A stretch of DNA of 64,000 nt from Bufo bufo (Eukaryota; Chordata; Amphibia; Anura; Bufonidae): NCBI RefSeq assembly GCF_905171765.1, contig NC_053391.1, forward strand, positions 193,636,559-193,700,558, given 5' to 3'. The position numbers and the translations under genes are program-made. Under the pieces are notes generated by a model. It had not been told where the DNA came from. It made no database searches and saw only the letters and a list, made by a program, of their open reading frames with translations. Positions 45,746-57,204 of this stretch are shown piece by piece (positions within the stretch are counted from its first letter, which is position 1; every line of letters begins with the position of its first letter).

Positions 45746-46370
45746 GCTGTGTATGATGCCCTCCTTTATGTGAAACAAAGGGTGTATTGTAGTGCCGGTT
45801 CCTTGTAATTTTTGGCAGCCCTTTCACTTAGTGCATAGGCTTTATGAGTGTAGGAGTCAGACTACCTGAACAATTGTACCACAATGTGAATGAGGCCCTC
45901 CTTTATTTGATATACAGGTTGTATCGGAGTGCCTCTTCCTTGTAATTTTTGCCAGCCCTTGCACTTTATATACAAGTAAATATACAGGAAAGAATGTTTC
46001 CTAACAATTTTTCCTCTAAAATTGATTTTATCTTCGGTTTTGTGCGTATTATTGTCAGTCTGTTAAAGTGACGTACTACTCAGACAACATGGTTCCCAGC
46101 AGCGACCTGGGAGTCCAAGATGCATCCAGACATCCTCCCCATGCTGTTCCCGAACCATTTCGGTGGTGTTTCCATCAATTTCTGACCTTTTCCTATGAAC
46201 CAGGCACCCTCCCCTCTTCAGAGCAGAGGGTGACTGGTTTAATGCTTGGGTTCTCCCATGGACTTCCATTGTGCTCGGGTGCTCTGTAGAGCACCCGAGC
46301 ATCCCGATGTGTTCGGCCCGAGCTCCCGAGCACCAGAGCACTATGGTGCTCGATCAACACTACTAGACAC

Positions 46371-48690
46371 ATAAGGCACCATAGAGGGGGAGTGGTGCTT
46401 TTTATTAACTACCAAAGCATGAGCAATGCTCTAACTGACTTGTACACTCTGACCAACAAATTCATGATGGCCCATCAAAGGAGTACAAATAAAAAAATAA
46501 AAAATCTGGAATAATGGAGTAAAATGGAATCAATATTTTAACTATATCGATGCAAAAGACTTTGCTCTCCAGGATAATTTCCACCCTTCTTTTATTTTTC
46601 ACATTCCCCTTTGTAGCTGTGGTCTTTTCTCTTTCTGTGGGTGAGCAGCAGCTCATTACATGTGACCATCAAGCACCTGCTTCCCCTGGAGCTCTTGTTA
46701 ACCCCCCTCCATATAAAAAATTACACATCCATTGATACCACTAATAAATAGCACTGTGGTATGCGATCCCCGCTCCCCCGATTTCCTTCTCCACTGTCTA
46801 GAGAGAGGTATAGCAATGTATTTCTATGACTATAGAAGTAGGGATGAATGAATGATAGTTGTCTGGGTCACTTCACCTGCTTCATAATGAGATCCCAGAG
46901 CAGGGAAACTACTAAGCATGTCAGTCCACCATTGAATGTAGAAGAAGGTGGACCAGAAGAAACAGCAAAGGACGCCACCAAAGTGGAAAATTTGATGTAC
47001 ATTAAATAACAATATTTTAATTGTGATAATACAAAGTTTGGATTGTGATATTCACTGCAATACTTTTCATGAATTAACCCCTGTAAGTAATAGTTTAATG
47101 GAGTCACGGTGGATTACAAGATTGTGTCCACTTTCTGTTTATGTTGTTTGATCACTCCAAAAGATCTCCAAAGTGGGGAACCTAAATAAGGGAATCTCAT
47201 GATAGAAGATCCAATTCAATGTGCTTTTTCCCTATTGTATTTTGTAAATGACAATTTGCATCATCTCCATCAACGTGGCAAACAGTTCCCTGTGCACTTT
47301 GAGTCTGGACACCAGCGGTTCGAGCATGATGCTTCCGTGAGACAGAAAAGCAGCTCGCGATTCTCCCTTAAGTCCTTGTCAACAGCAATAAAATTTAAGC
47401 AAGCATTGTTAAATTACCCACAAGCGACTCCGGATTTGTAATGGCACAGCGGTAGAATAACTCTGTTTGTGTTAGGATTTCTTCGGGCTGAGGTGATTTT
47501 ATGACTGCGCCCCTTCTAGACACCTTGGATTTCTTTTTTTAGCAGGTGAATCAGGGTGAAGCTCTTAACATATGTCAGAGTAAATGTTGCTGGTCACAAG
47601 AGGGGAAGAGTACTGAGTAAGAGAAGGCTCAGTCTGGGGATAGTAGGAAGAATTTAATTAAAACTAACAATTGAGAACTGTAACATTTGGGAACCTGCTG
47701 AGGCTGAGTAGAAGGTCACACTACTTGGCACTCACTCTTACTTCCCAAAGGAAGGAAGGCCGTGAACAAATGCCACTGAACTCGGAACAAGGCTACACAA
47801 GTAGTTAAAAAAGGCGACTCTGAGTCAACATTGAAAGGAAGATTTTTTTTTTCCTTTCTGCTGTTAATATTGTCGTTTTTTACAATATCATGGGGAGATA
47901 GTGTGCACCAGGAGCATATTTAGAGAAGATTGGCCCCACAATAGAGAAAAATGGGCTCTCCTTTTAGTGTTGGCTGATACATTCAGATCTCTAACCATAT
48001 GATAGGAGAACTGGGTGGTGAGTAGAGACAAGGGAACAGACCCCATTTCTCCAAAATGGACATGGTCCTAGCAGGTGGAGCCCCCACCGATCAAACAGTT
48101 ATCAATATCCTAGATAGATAATAACTTTTCACTTGGCACAACCGTTTTAAAGGCTTATTTTATTACATTTATTGTACAGATCGTAAAGTGAAATATAGGT
48201 GAGATTTCATATGTGTCAAGAGGACTAGCAAATACACTCTTCCAGACCCATGGTACAATTATTCCCTGACTGGGAATTTACTGGAAACTATACTTACAGC
48301 TGCCAGTGGGGAAAGGAGATAGCTAGGGAACTAGGGACTATATTTACAGCTACTGGGAGGAGGAGGGAGGGGGATGATTGGTGGTGATGTAGAGCAGTTG
48401 GGGAGTGAAAAATACATGCAAGGGTTTTGGAAGTTTTATGTAGGAAGCAGATAAATGGGTCATGTGTCCATCAGCCCCTCTTCAAATAGCACCGATTAGT
48501 AGTGGTGCTGAGGGCGATACAGAGAAGGGAAAAAGATTTAAAAAAAATATATATTTTGGGGTGGAAACTGTGAAAAGTAGACGTGGTTATTAGTTACTTG
48601 GGACTTTTTTTTTTATTAAATGGATTCGAATGATGCCTTCAATTCCCCACACCATTGTTTGCTGATGTTGTAGGGCCTGTGGAATATTGT
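46371..48690. other. No gene seen
   Basis: Apparently unique DNA. The 80-codon frame at 47199-47441 has ordinary base composition and no domain. 47200-47520 has no repeat features and could be conserved non-coding sequence, but this cannot be judged from one genome. Confidence 0.35.
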
Positions 48691-48694
48691 CCAC

Positions 48695-48870
48695 AGCCAA
48701 ACTGAGCAATATGGGAGCTGCTCCATCACTCCAGTTGTTGTGATACTACAACTCCCAGGATGCACACTGGCTCAACTGTGTTTGAAACTTGCATAGAGGT
48801 AAATGTAGCACGCTGGGAATTGTAGTATTAGAACAACCGGCGAGCCAGAGGCTTCTGACCCCTGCTGTAT
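48695..48870. mobile_element. hAT-like palindromic MITE, worn
   Basis: 'gatactacaactcccaggat' is mirrored by 'gctgggaattgtagtatta', as in 34937-35073. The ends are diverged ('cctgctgtatgg') and no duplication was found. Confidence 0.55.
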
Positions 48871-51470
48871 GGTATGTATGCCCTTGGTATGTGCAAATCT
48901 TTAAGATGACATATATTGTATATTAGGAGTACCTGTTCTGCACAATTCTTTCGGTTGACCACATACGGTCCTATGAAATATCCTAATAAATAATGGTAAA
49001 ATAATGGAGAAAAGTAAAGAATGATCTTTACAATTTATATTCTATTGCAGAGATTTATATATTTCAGGAGTCCAAGGATGGGCAGATGTCTGAACAACTG
49101 TTGGTAAGACACTGGATGGTTTTCATCCATTAGGATCACGCATAGTATACAGTAGATCACTTTTATTATTTTGTGCAATAGCAGTTCTTGCAAAGCATAG
49201 ACATTTCACCGTCTTTTGAAAGCTACAACTATGTATATGATATATGGAGTTATACTTTTGACTTTCCACTCCATTTATTCCATGCTTCCTAATGATCCTA
49301 CATGCTGCAGTATAAGGCAATGTAACTAATGAGATGCATTAGGTTAAGATATTTCCAGGCTATAGCCAGTTGAATATAACAGTGTGTCCCTGCTGGCAAC
49401 ACATGAAGCAACTCATCCTCTAATCTAAAACCAACAAAGCATGCTTTCTGATGTTGTTTAACTCCTACTTATCCAGCAATGATTTCAGAGTCTCAGAGAT
49501 GTCAACCTGGGAGAGCCCTTAACAGGGTAATACATGAGCAGGGGTCTCTGCAAAGATGGGAGTGGGATTTTCAAGGGGCTTGGCTTATATAAAATGACAC
49601 AGCTTGATATATACAGACACCTTATATTTATTTCAGCCCTCAAACTAAACTCATAGATATTGTACGAAAGGGACAACCTTTTTCATAACTTTTATTATCT
49701 GTGTATGTTTTTATATCTATGTCATGTGATTCTATATATTTTCATACCATTCTGTAAGAATGTCTATACGATACCATTCAGTCTGGACTGGTAGGAGAGA
49801 ATAGACAGTCACCTTTTATAGAAATCAAATTAGCATCCTCCTGCTAACAAACTAGTGGTAACAAGGTTTCCTGGACGGGACACTAGAGTCTCATGGTAAT
49901 GCCTGACACAGATGTATTGGCACTGGTGTACAGCAGACATCTAGGTGCTTTTCAAATAGAGTACTAGAAGATGAAGAAAATATCTCATAAGTGATAACTC
50001 ATCTCTGGTACAGCTCACATATTAATTATTAATAATTGCATTCCATGTGGGCATTGTAGGGAGTCCAAACATCCCCCCCCCTTACAGCCAGCATTCCAGT
50101 GTAATGAGAATCTCTCATTCCGGGACCCCTACACCAGTCATACTTGGTATCAGAATGATTGTCGTGATGAAATATGCATTATTAAAACATATTGGGGCCC
50201 AAATATCCATTAGTGTGGATGGGAAGACATGTTTTATTAATATTTTATGCTTGCCAGATGAGAGATAGAGGTGGAACACACAACCATATGAAGGCCGTCC
50301 CAGAACGCTGGGCCAAGGATGGTGGGAGGAGACTCCTCTCAGCTCCATCCTCTGCCCAAGGGGGATAAAAATGTGGGATTTGGAAACTTTCAGGGATCCG
50401 ATCAACATTGGGTTGTGTTCCACATCCTCCTGTCCCCGGAACCAGAACAGACTCTGATCACACAATTCGTTGAGTAGTTAGAGCCTTTCGGTTTTCATCC
50501 TTTTTTGTGCACGTTTATGTATGTCTCTAATTACTTTAAATTTTTTGTAACTAAGTACTGTACTCTCTTTAGTATTTTAAATCACATCTTTAATAGTTTT
50601 GCATTTCTCTCTGAATGAGCCCAGTAACCTCAATTTTTAAGTGTGTGAGTGCAGTTTGTGTTACCATGTATTTGCTGTAAGTGTGGCTAGTGCTACTGTA
50701 AGCCTGCTTCCAAGTGGGGTGCTGTGGGGTTTTCTATGAGCCCCTAATTAATTGGTGTTAATTAATTTAAATGTCTTACAGTAGATGGTGGCAGTGTGTT
50801 GGGGTACATGAAAGGCTGTGACGGGGTGTGATCTAGGTTCAATATGAGGGTTGTGTGTAGGGGAGTGAGAGGTTGAGTGCGTGAAATAGATCCTCCTTGC
50901 AGTTGCATCCGGGTCACTTAACAGGGCGGTTCCCCTACATGACAAATATATTCAAAGTAGCTATATTAACTATAATAAAGTTAAAACCAGCCCTGTACCT
51001 CTCATGGATAAATAGCTCCTCCCATTTATTACTCCAATTGCTCTGCTAGATTTATTTCATGCTGGCAGCTCAGAGGGACTGTCCTTTCTTCTGCAGCTCA
51101 ATGGGAGTGTTGCTGTAACTTTCACAGCTTCTAAAAGAAGATCTGCCTGGTGGCAGTTGAAAGTTAGAACTGAGCATGTGTGTCCACCTCAGTGTTACTT
51201 AGATGGACAAAGAAATAAGGAAAAGAACAAACAGCATGTGGCACTATATAGGTAGATTTTATCAAATAATTTTTTTTTTATTACCATTCAGTTAAACAAT
51301 ATTCAGATTAAAGCCTTTTAACAGGTACTAAAGGCTCACAAACAAACTCATGGTTTTCAGTCAGTATAAGAGATAGAGAAGAACAGGCGGAGGGGGCAAT
51401 ATCTGCAGAGATATAGAGGTTAATAGGCAGAAAGAACATTATTTAAGATAAACAGGAGGACCATCGGATA
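48871..51470. other. No gene seen
   Basis: Unique-looking, AT-rich. The largest frame, 50115-50465 on the minus strand (116 codons), has no recognisable motif, signal peptide or homologous neighbour, and is not accepted. Confidence 0.35.
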
Positions 51471-51474
51471 TTAT

Positions 51475-52653
51475 ACAACCCCAAAAGTTGGGACCTTGTT
51501 TAATGTAAGTAAATGTAAATAAAAACAGAATGCAATGATTTGCAAATCTCACATTCCCATGTTTTATTCACAATGGATCATGAGATGTTGAACGTGAGAC
51601 ATTTCATGAAAGAAAATAACTCATTTAGAACTTGATGGCATCAATGCATCTCAAAAAAGGCTATGTATACCATTGTGCAGCATCCCCTCTTCTGGAAAGT
51701 AAGATGACCAATTACTTGAATTTCGGGAGAGGAATGTTGCCCCCTTTTGTCTGATGTAGGATTCTAGCCTCTCAACAGTCCTGGGTTAGATTTTCATTTC
51801 ATGATGTGGCAAATGTTTTTTTATTAGTAAAAGGTCTAGACTGCAGGCCGGCCAGTTCAGTACTCAGACTCTTCTTCTGCAAAGCCATGCTGTTATGATG
51901 GATGCAGTATGAAGTTTAGCATTATCTTGCTGAAATATGCAAGGCCTTCCCTGAAGGAGACATTGTTGTTCTAAAACCTCTATTGTAATGTTCAGCATTT
52001 ATAGTGCCTTTCCAGATGTGTAATCTGCCCATGCCATAGGCACTAATGTAACCTCATACCATCAGAGATGCAGGTTGTTGAGCTGTGCACTGATAACAAG
52101 TTGGATGGTCCCTCTCCTCTGAGTCCGCAGAACATGGTGTGGCTTGATTTTCAAAGAGAATTTCAAATTTTCATTTATCTGACCACAGAACAGTTTACCT
52201 CAGTCGATTTTAAATGATCTTAGACCCAGAAAATATGGCAGTGCTTTGGATTGTATTGACATATGGTTTCTTCTTTTCATGATACAGCTTTAACTGGCAT
52301 TTGTGGATTGCCCAGCAAACTGTGTTCACAGACAATGGAAGCGTTTCTGAGCCCATGCACTGATTTCCAGTACAGAATTATGTGTGTTTTAATGCAGTGC
52401 CACCTGGGGGCCCATGGATCATGAGCATCCAATATTGATCATCAGACTTCTCCCTTCTGCACATAGATTTCTCCAGATTCTCTGAATCGTTTGATGTTAT
52501 TATGTACAGTAGGTGTTGGGATATTCAAAATCTTTGCTATGTGTTCTGTGTTCTATTGTGAATAAAACATGGCTTTGAGATTTGCTAATCATTGCATTCT
52601 GTTTTTATATACATTTTACACAACGTCCTAACTTTTTTAGAATTGGGGTTGTA
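51475..52653 (-). mobile_element. Decayed DNA transposon with transposase relic
   Basis: Ends TACAACCCCAAAAGTTGGGA and 'ttagaattggggttgta' are inverted, and the subterminal 'aaaacagaatgcaatgattt' is mirrored by 'aatcattgcattctgttttt'. The 1.18-kb interior matches in style the coding strand complement of a Tc1/mariner-like transposase common in fish and frogs ('gaccacagaacag' region near 52181, 'ccagattctctgaatcgttt' near 52472), but no frame survives. The exact superfamily is uncertain. Confidence 0.75.
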
Positions 52654-52700
52654 AGATAGGGGAGATACTGGTCTTAAAATTTCCATACATGACACACATC

Positions 52701-53011
52701 CAGGGGCGTAGCTATAGAGGGTGCAGAGGTAGCAGCCGCTACTGGGCCCAGGAGCCTGAGGAGGCCCAAAGAACCTTGTGTGGCATAAGTAGACACTGGT
52801 GATATAGAAAGTGCATGCTGGTCAAGTTATGCCTCTGGCTAGAGGGAAGAGGTTAGGACAAGAATTTGGCATGGACGGTGCCGTTTCAATGTTTTCTTCA
52901 GGCCGCAGAAAGGCTATGTGCTCTCCTGCCCCTTGCCACAAATCTCTGAAGGAAGGGGGGCCCAAGCTGAACTCTTGCACAAGGGCCCATGAGCCTTTAG
53001 CTACGCCCCTG
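52701..53011. mobile_element. hAT-like MITE, perfect 8-bp duplication
   Basis: Starts CAGGGGCGTAGCTATAGAGG and ends AGCTACGCCCCTG. CACACATC is repeated exactly at 52693-52700 and 53012-53019. With 38843-39143 it defines a non-autonomous hAT family of about 300 bp. Opposed frames inside are artefacts. Confidence 0.95.
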
Positions 53012-53019
53012 CACACATC

Positions 53020-54435
53020 CCTCATAGAATCCCCTCCTTGATATACTATACTTACCTCCAGTGTAAGACTGAGGTGCCTAGGGCCCATCAGTAAAATGTA
53101 TTTGTGGGGCCCACCACCTGAATACATTCAAATTTTACCTGTCCACACAGCAGCAGACAGCAGTAAGACTCTACAACATTATTGATTATGGGGGTCCCAG
53201 CAGCAGCTTTGAGAAGGTGGGTCCTTGAAAAATGAACATCCTGGCTGTCCTGCCTAGTCTGTACTCATAAGGCATCTCAATCTCAGCAACCTAATGCATC
53301 TATAATAATAAACTGGGTAGACTCTTAAATAATCTACCCAGTTTTATATGAACATAGGCTGCATGAGGTGATATACACTGCCTATATGTATTACAGTAAA
53401 TCTACTGTGCCACTTGTAGGGAAATGGGGCCCACCTTGCTCAGGGGCCCATCAAGGGATTCATCTGTGGGCCAGTCCAAGCCTGCTTACCTCCCTGTTAA
53501 TTGCTACTAGGGAGCCCCCACACTTTGCCATTATCCCGATCTCAGTTCCGGCATGGGCTGTTCAGCAGAGGACAGCAACACCAAGCTACAATCTCCAAAC
53601 CACTCACAGAACAGGAAGCAAGAATCATCTATGGTATCAACCAATCTCAGTACATAAATATGAGAATACCCGTTAAACAACTGCCAAGGGTTCTCAATGT
53701 CTCACACAGTATCATTAAACCAATGGTAATCAGCTATTACCAGACAATTCTTTCACAGAAGTTAGCCGACTGAATAAAAGTCACAAGCAATGAGGTGAGA
53801 GGTTGAGGGACCATAAACACCAGGTGACTCCTACAAATCTGGGTGAGTTGACATGCCTGTGTTTGGTATTTGCGAGAAGGCAAACTGATGGCACTAAGCT
53901 TTTCTCCGGGTGTAAATCGGAACTAGGCATGAGGTATAGACTTTTGATACTTGGATTACTACAAACTTAGCATCTTAAAGAAAACAAGATTGTTATGCGC
54001 CTTTCTCGTCTTTCACCTCAGCTTATGTGTCACAGGCAGAAGACTGGTGCTAAATGGGTTTCTCCATGACAGAAACAATGGTTATTAATAGATTTATTAC
54101 ATTTTCACTGCAGGCTTTGCAGACTAATAATGCCTGAGCCAATGGGGCACAGTGTTTAATTACTGTGGTGCAGCGATGGGATGGAGGAGCAGCTGTGAAC
54201 ATCTGTCTCGGATTATGGTTCTGTGAGAATTTTACACCATCAATCCAGAGATCTGACTGTGTGAAGGGCGAGTGAAGGAGTGACGTTTAATGGCAGAACT
54301 CCAGGGCATGCAAATTAGTAAACTGACCAGAATGACTGTGCATTTCTGAAATCCAGTCCCAGTCTATCTATCTCTCAATCTGTGCAGAAGTGCTGCCCAA
54401 TTTTTTCGAGTATTGTTAGTAGGACATTGGCCTTA
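53020..54435. other. No gene seen
   Basis: The overlapping frames 53368-53676 and 53501-53773 have no recognised motifs. 53060-53480 contains 'ggggcccacc' phrases that resemble worn pieces of the CAGGGGC hAT family. The rest looks unique. Confidence 0.35.
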
Positions 54436-54444
54436 GGTCCTGAG

Positions 54445-54716
54445 TAGGGATGAGCATAAAACTTTGCTCCAATACTGTACGGAGCAAGTGGTAACTTGGA
54501 ATCGAACCCGAGTTCGGGAAATGGTTTTCTACAGTACAAATGAATTTTTTACGTTTTAAGCGAAGTCTGGTGAGACTTCGCGAAGAAATAACTTCAGCTC
54601 ATCGGAACCAATACATTCAAATACTGTAAGGAGCTCCTGCTCCATATAGTATTGGAACAAAGTTTTATGCAAATCGACTTCGGATGTTTCATCTGAAGTC
54701 GATTTACTCATCCCTA
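54445..54716. mobile_element. hAT-like MITE, perfect 8-bp duplication
   Basis: TAGGGATGAGCATAAAACTT on the left is matched by 'gatttactcatcccta' on the right. GTCCTGAG occurs at 54437-54444 and 54717-54724. Inner words 'gaagtctggtgagacttcgc' form a short hairpin. It is 272 bp and non-coding. Confidence 0.95.
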
Positions 54717-54778
54717 GTCCTGAGTGAGAGCAAACACCAACTTGGAGCTGTGCTGCTTTCTATTGGAATATCTAAACA

Positions 54779-54780
54779 AC

Positions 54781-54820
<40 letters not shown>
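54779..54820. repeat. CTAT tetranucleotide microsatellite
   Basis: About ten CTAT units. A related GATA-type run in the opposite sense lies at about 54924-54947. Confidence 0.95.
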
Positions 54821-55184
54821 GCAACAGCGAAATATAAGCAGCCAAGCAGAACCAAATATCAAGTGCAGATCCAAGGGGTACTGCTCAGACCGACACTCCT
54901 CCTCTGGCTGCCCACTGCCACAATAGATAAAGATAGATAGATAGATAAAAATTTAGCAGATCCCCAATATTGGTGAAATATGTAAAATGTATTTACCCAT
55001 GTGTACAATGCAACATCTCAGCCCACCATTTTGTCCTTTTCAGGGCTTTGAGGAACTAGGTGGTAGGCCCAGGGTCCTGATAGAGAGGATCATTATAATA
55101 ATGTGCATTTAGTGCACAAGCCTTGACAAGGCTAGGATTTTTAGTCTTGTGAATTGCTATGGAACTATACACTATGGGGGTCAT

Positions 55185-55515
55185 TTGTTAAGACCAGCGT
55201 TTTAGATGTAGGTCTTAATAAAGCCCCTACGCTGGAGGTGGATCTGCCGAAGTTATGAAGAGGAGCAGGCCTCTACATAACTTTGCTGCATCCAGCGCCA
55301 CTTCTAAATGTACGGGTAATACCGTTTCCTAGCTGGCTTACATTTACACCATTTTCTACGCCTAAAAAGGTGTAGAAAATGATGAATGAGACAGGCCTTT
55401 CGGTCTATTCCTGTCCCTGCCCACACCACACCACGCCCACTTTTTTAGACCTGGCGTGAGCGGGAAAAAGTCAGAGATTGCATATAGGCATATTTCAGGT
55501 AAATAAATGACTCCC
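55185..55515. mobile_element. Unclassified MITE
   Basis: Left end 'gggggtcatttgttaagacc' and right end 'aaataaatgactccc' are inverted. The middle carries 'cgctggaggtgg' and 'gacctggcgtgagcgg'. A related truncated copy is at 14169-14400. The target duplication is ambiguous. Confidence 0.7.
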
Positions 55516-55519
55516 TAGA

Positions 55520-56110
55520 TTTTTTTCACGTGGATGACAATAAAATTGGCTGAGGCCAGTTATATCCAAACTTAATTCTTGTGTGCCTACTCATAAAGAG
55601 GACTGTCCTGCTACCTAATCCCTGACACTATGTCTAATCTAATTACTCATTGACCTGCGCATTAAACTATATATGCATAAATAATAAATACATACAGTAC
55701 GTACACTGTATAATTTAACATTAAGTAGTATAGAGATACAACTTCGCCACAAAGATCTTAGACCTCATCCATCAAAGCTGATACTCTGCACATTACTACC
55801 AAATGGCAAAAGACTAAGTAACTAGACTAATAAGGAGCTATTGGTATGTTGAGAGGTCATTACTCCCTGTTGTGATATATTTGCAGAACCGGAGAATAAA
55901 GCAGAATGCTAATGGGATACATAGAAAATGCCCCAATATTGTATTATTCATGAGAATGTGGCCTATATCACACTAAATTGTACATCGATTATTCTGTTGC
56001 TTCCTATGGGATATATAATATATCTTTAGGAGGTATACTGTTCTAATGCTATGTTTTTAATAAGAAACACAGTGTGTGGTCAAAGTCTCAGGGACACTTT
56101 GATGTAGTCT
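55520..56110. other. No gene seen
   Basis: AT-rich, unique-looking sequence with no notable frame. Confidence 0.4.
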
Positions 56111-56116
56111 CTTTAA

Positions 56117-56568
56117 AGAGGACCTTTCACCAGAGGAAAGCCTCTAAACTAACTATACAGAGGTGTAGAGCGGCGCCCAGGGATCCCCCTGCACTTACTG
56201 TTATCCCCGGGCGCCGCTCCGTTCGCCCGGTATAGCCTCCGGTATGTAAGTAGTTAGGCTCCACCCACTTGATCCTGCCAGCGTCTTCTTCTCCTATGCT
56301 GTAGCGCTGGCCAATGGCAGCGCTCAGCTCATAGCCAGGCTATGAGCTGGCTATGAGCTGAGCGCTGCCATTGGCCAGCGCTACAGCATAGGAGAAGAAG
56401 ACGCTGGCAGGATCAAGTGGGTGGAGCCTAACTACTTACATACCGGAGGCTATACCGGGCGAACGGAGCGGCGCCCGGGGATAACAGTAAGTGCAGGGGG
56501 GTCCCTGGGCGCCGCTCTACACCTCTGTATAGTTAGTTTAGAGGCTTTCCTCTGGTGAAAGGTCCTCT
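56117..56568. mobile_element. TTAA-flanked near-perfect palindrome
   Basis: TTAA at 56113-56116 and 56569-56572 borders a 452-bp element that is almost one perfect inverted repeat: 'gaggacctttcaccagagga' against its inverse, then 'gagcggcgcc' and 'ccacccacttgatcctgcca' with inverses. The centre at about 56340 is a small 'ggctatgagct' duplication. Very few mismatches separate the arms, so the insertion is young or the arms are being homogenised. Confidence 0.95.
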
Positions 56569-56732
56569 TTAAGTTATAGGGTACTTGACTTAAGATGGCC
56601 TATACATCAGATTAATGTTGATCAAACTCACAGAACCCAGTGGCCAATCACTTAATTTGCATAGGGGCTTCCTGATGTCAGATATCAGGGAAAAAGGGAT
56701 TGGGCTGTTGGAGTTCAACATGGTTCATCCAT

Positions 56733-57200
56733 TTGTTCTTTAAAGAAGCTCTGTCACCAGGATCAACCCTATTAAACCAGACAAACTGCCTGGTAGGGCT
56801 CATCATGCTGATTAAAACAATACCTTTCTTTTGTCTGTACTATAAATAGCTGCAGAGAAATCTACATTAATATGCATATGCAAATGAGAAGTTCGAGCAC
56901 CAAGAGGCAGGGCTGAATCATCTGAGCACTGCTTTGTGACACCCCTGTGCGCTGCACACTCTCCCCTCCCCTTGATTGACAGGGCTAGACATGCTGAGGG
57001 CAGAGCTGTGTCCAAGAGCCATGTGCTAGCAATCATATCACTATGTACTATAGCTTCACCACACTGAGATCTGCTCAGAAAGCTCATATACATATTACTG
57101 CTTTACTCACAGGTACAATATAAAACACAGGATCTATTTTTTTTCTTTACTTTTCTATTCTTCTGACGGATCAGAAGAATGGAAAAATAAATGGTGATGC
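56733..57200. mobile_element. TTAA-type MITE, partial
   Basis: The start 'tttaaagaagctctgtcacc' and inner 'aaccctattaaaccag' match the phrase at 62681-62695. The right end is not evident. Confidence 0.45.
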
Positions 57201-57204
57201 GAAC

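Larger units (their letters stand above)
43379..46362. mobile_element. hAT-like 3-kb element with 18S-derived cargo
   Basis: The left end TAGTGATGATCGAGCATG and right end TGCTCGATCAACACTA are inverted copies. Flanks TTTGACAC (43371-43378) and CTAGACAC (46363-46370) agree at six of eight positions, consistent with an old hAT-type 8-bp duplication. The outer 600 bp on the left and 600 bp on the right hold G/C-rich 'gctcgg' words. The middle is a 41-bp minisatellite interrupted by two blocks of antisense 18S rRNA. There is no transposase. The superfamily call rests on duplication length and TAG... ends. Confidence 0.75.

Noticed and set aside
50115..50465. 116-codon minus-strand frame
   Set aside because: Length is within chance for this amount of sequence; no domain, signal or neighbour supports it.
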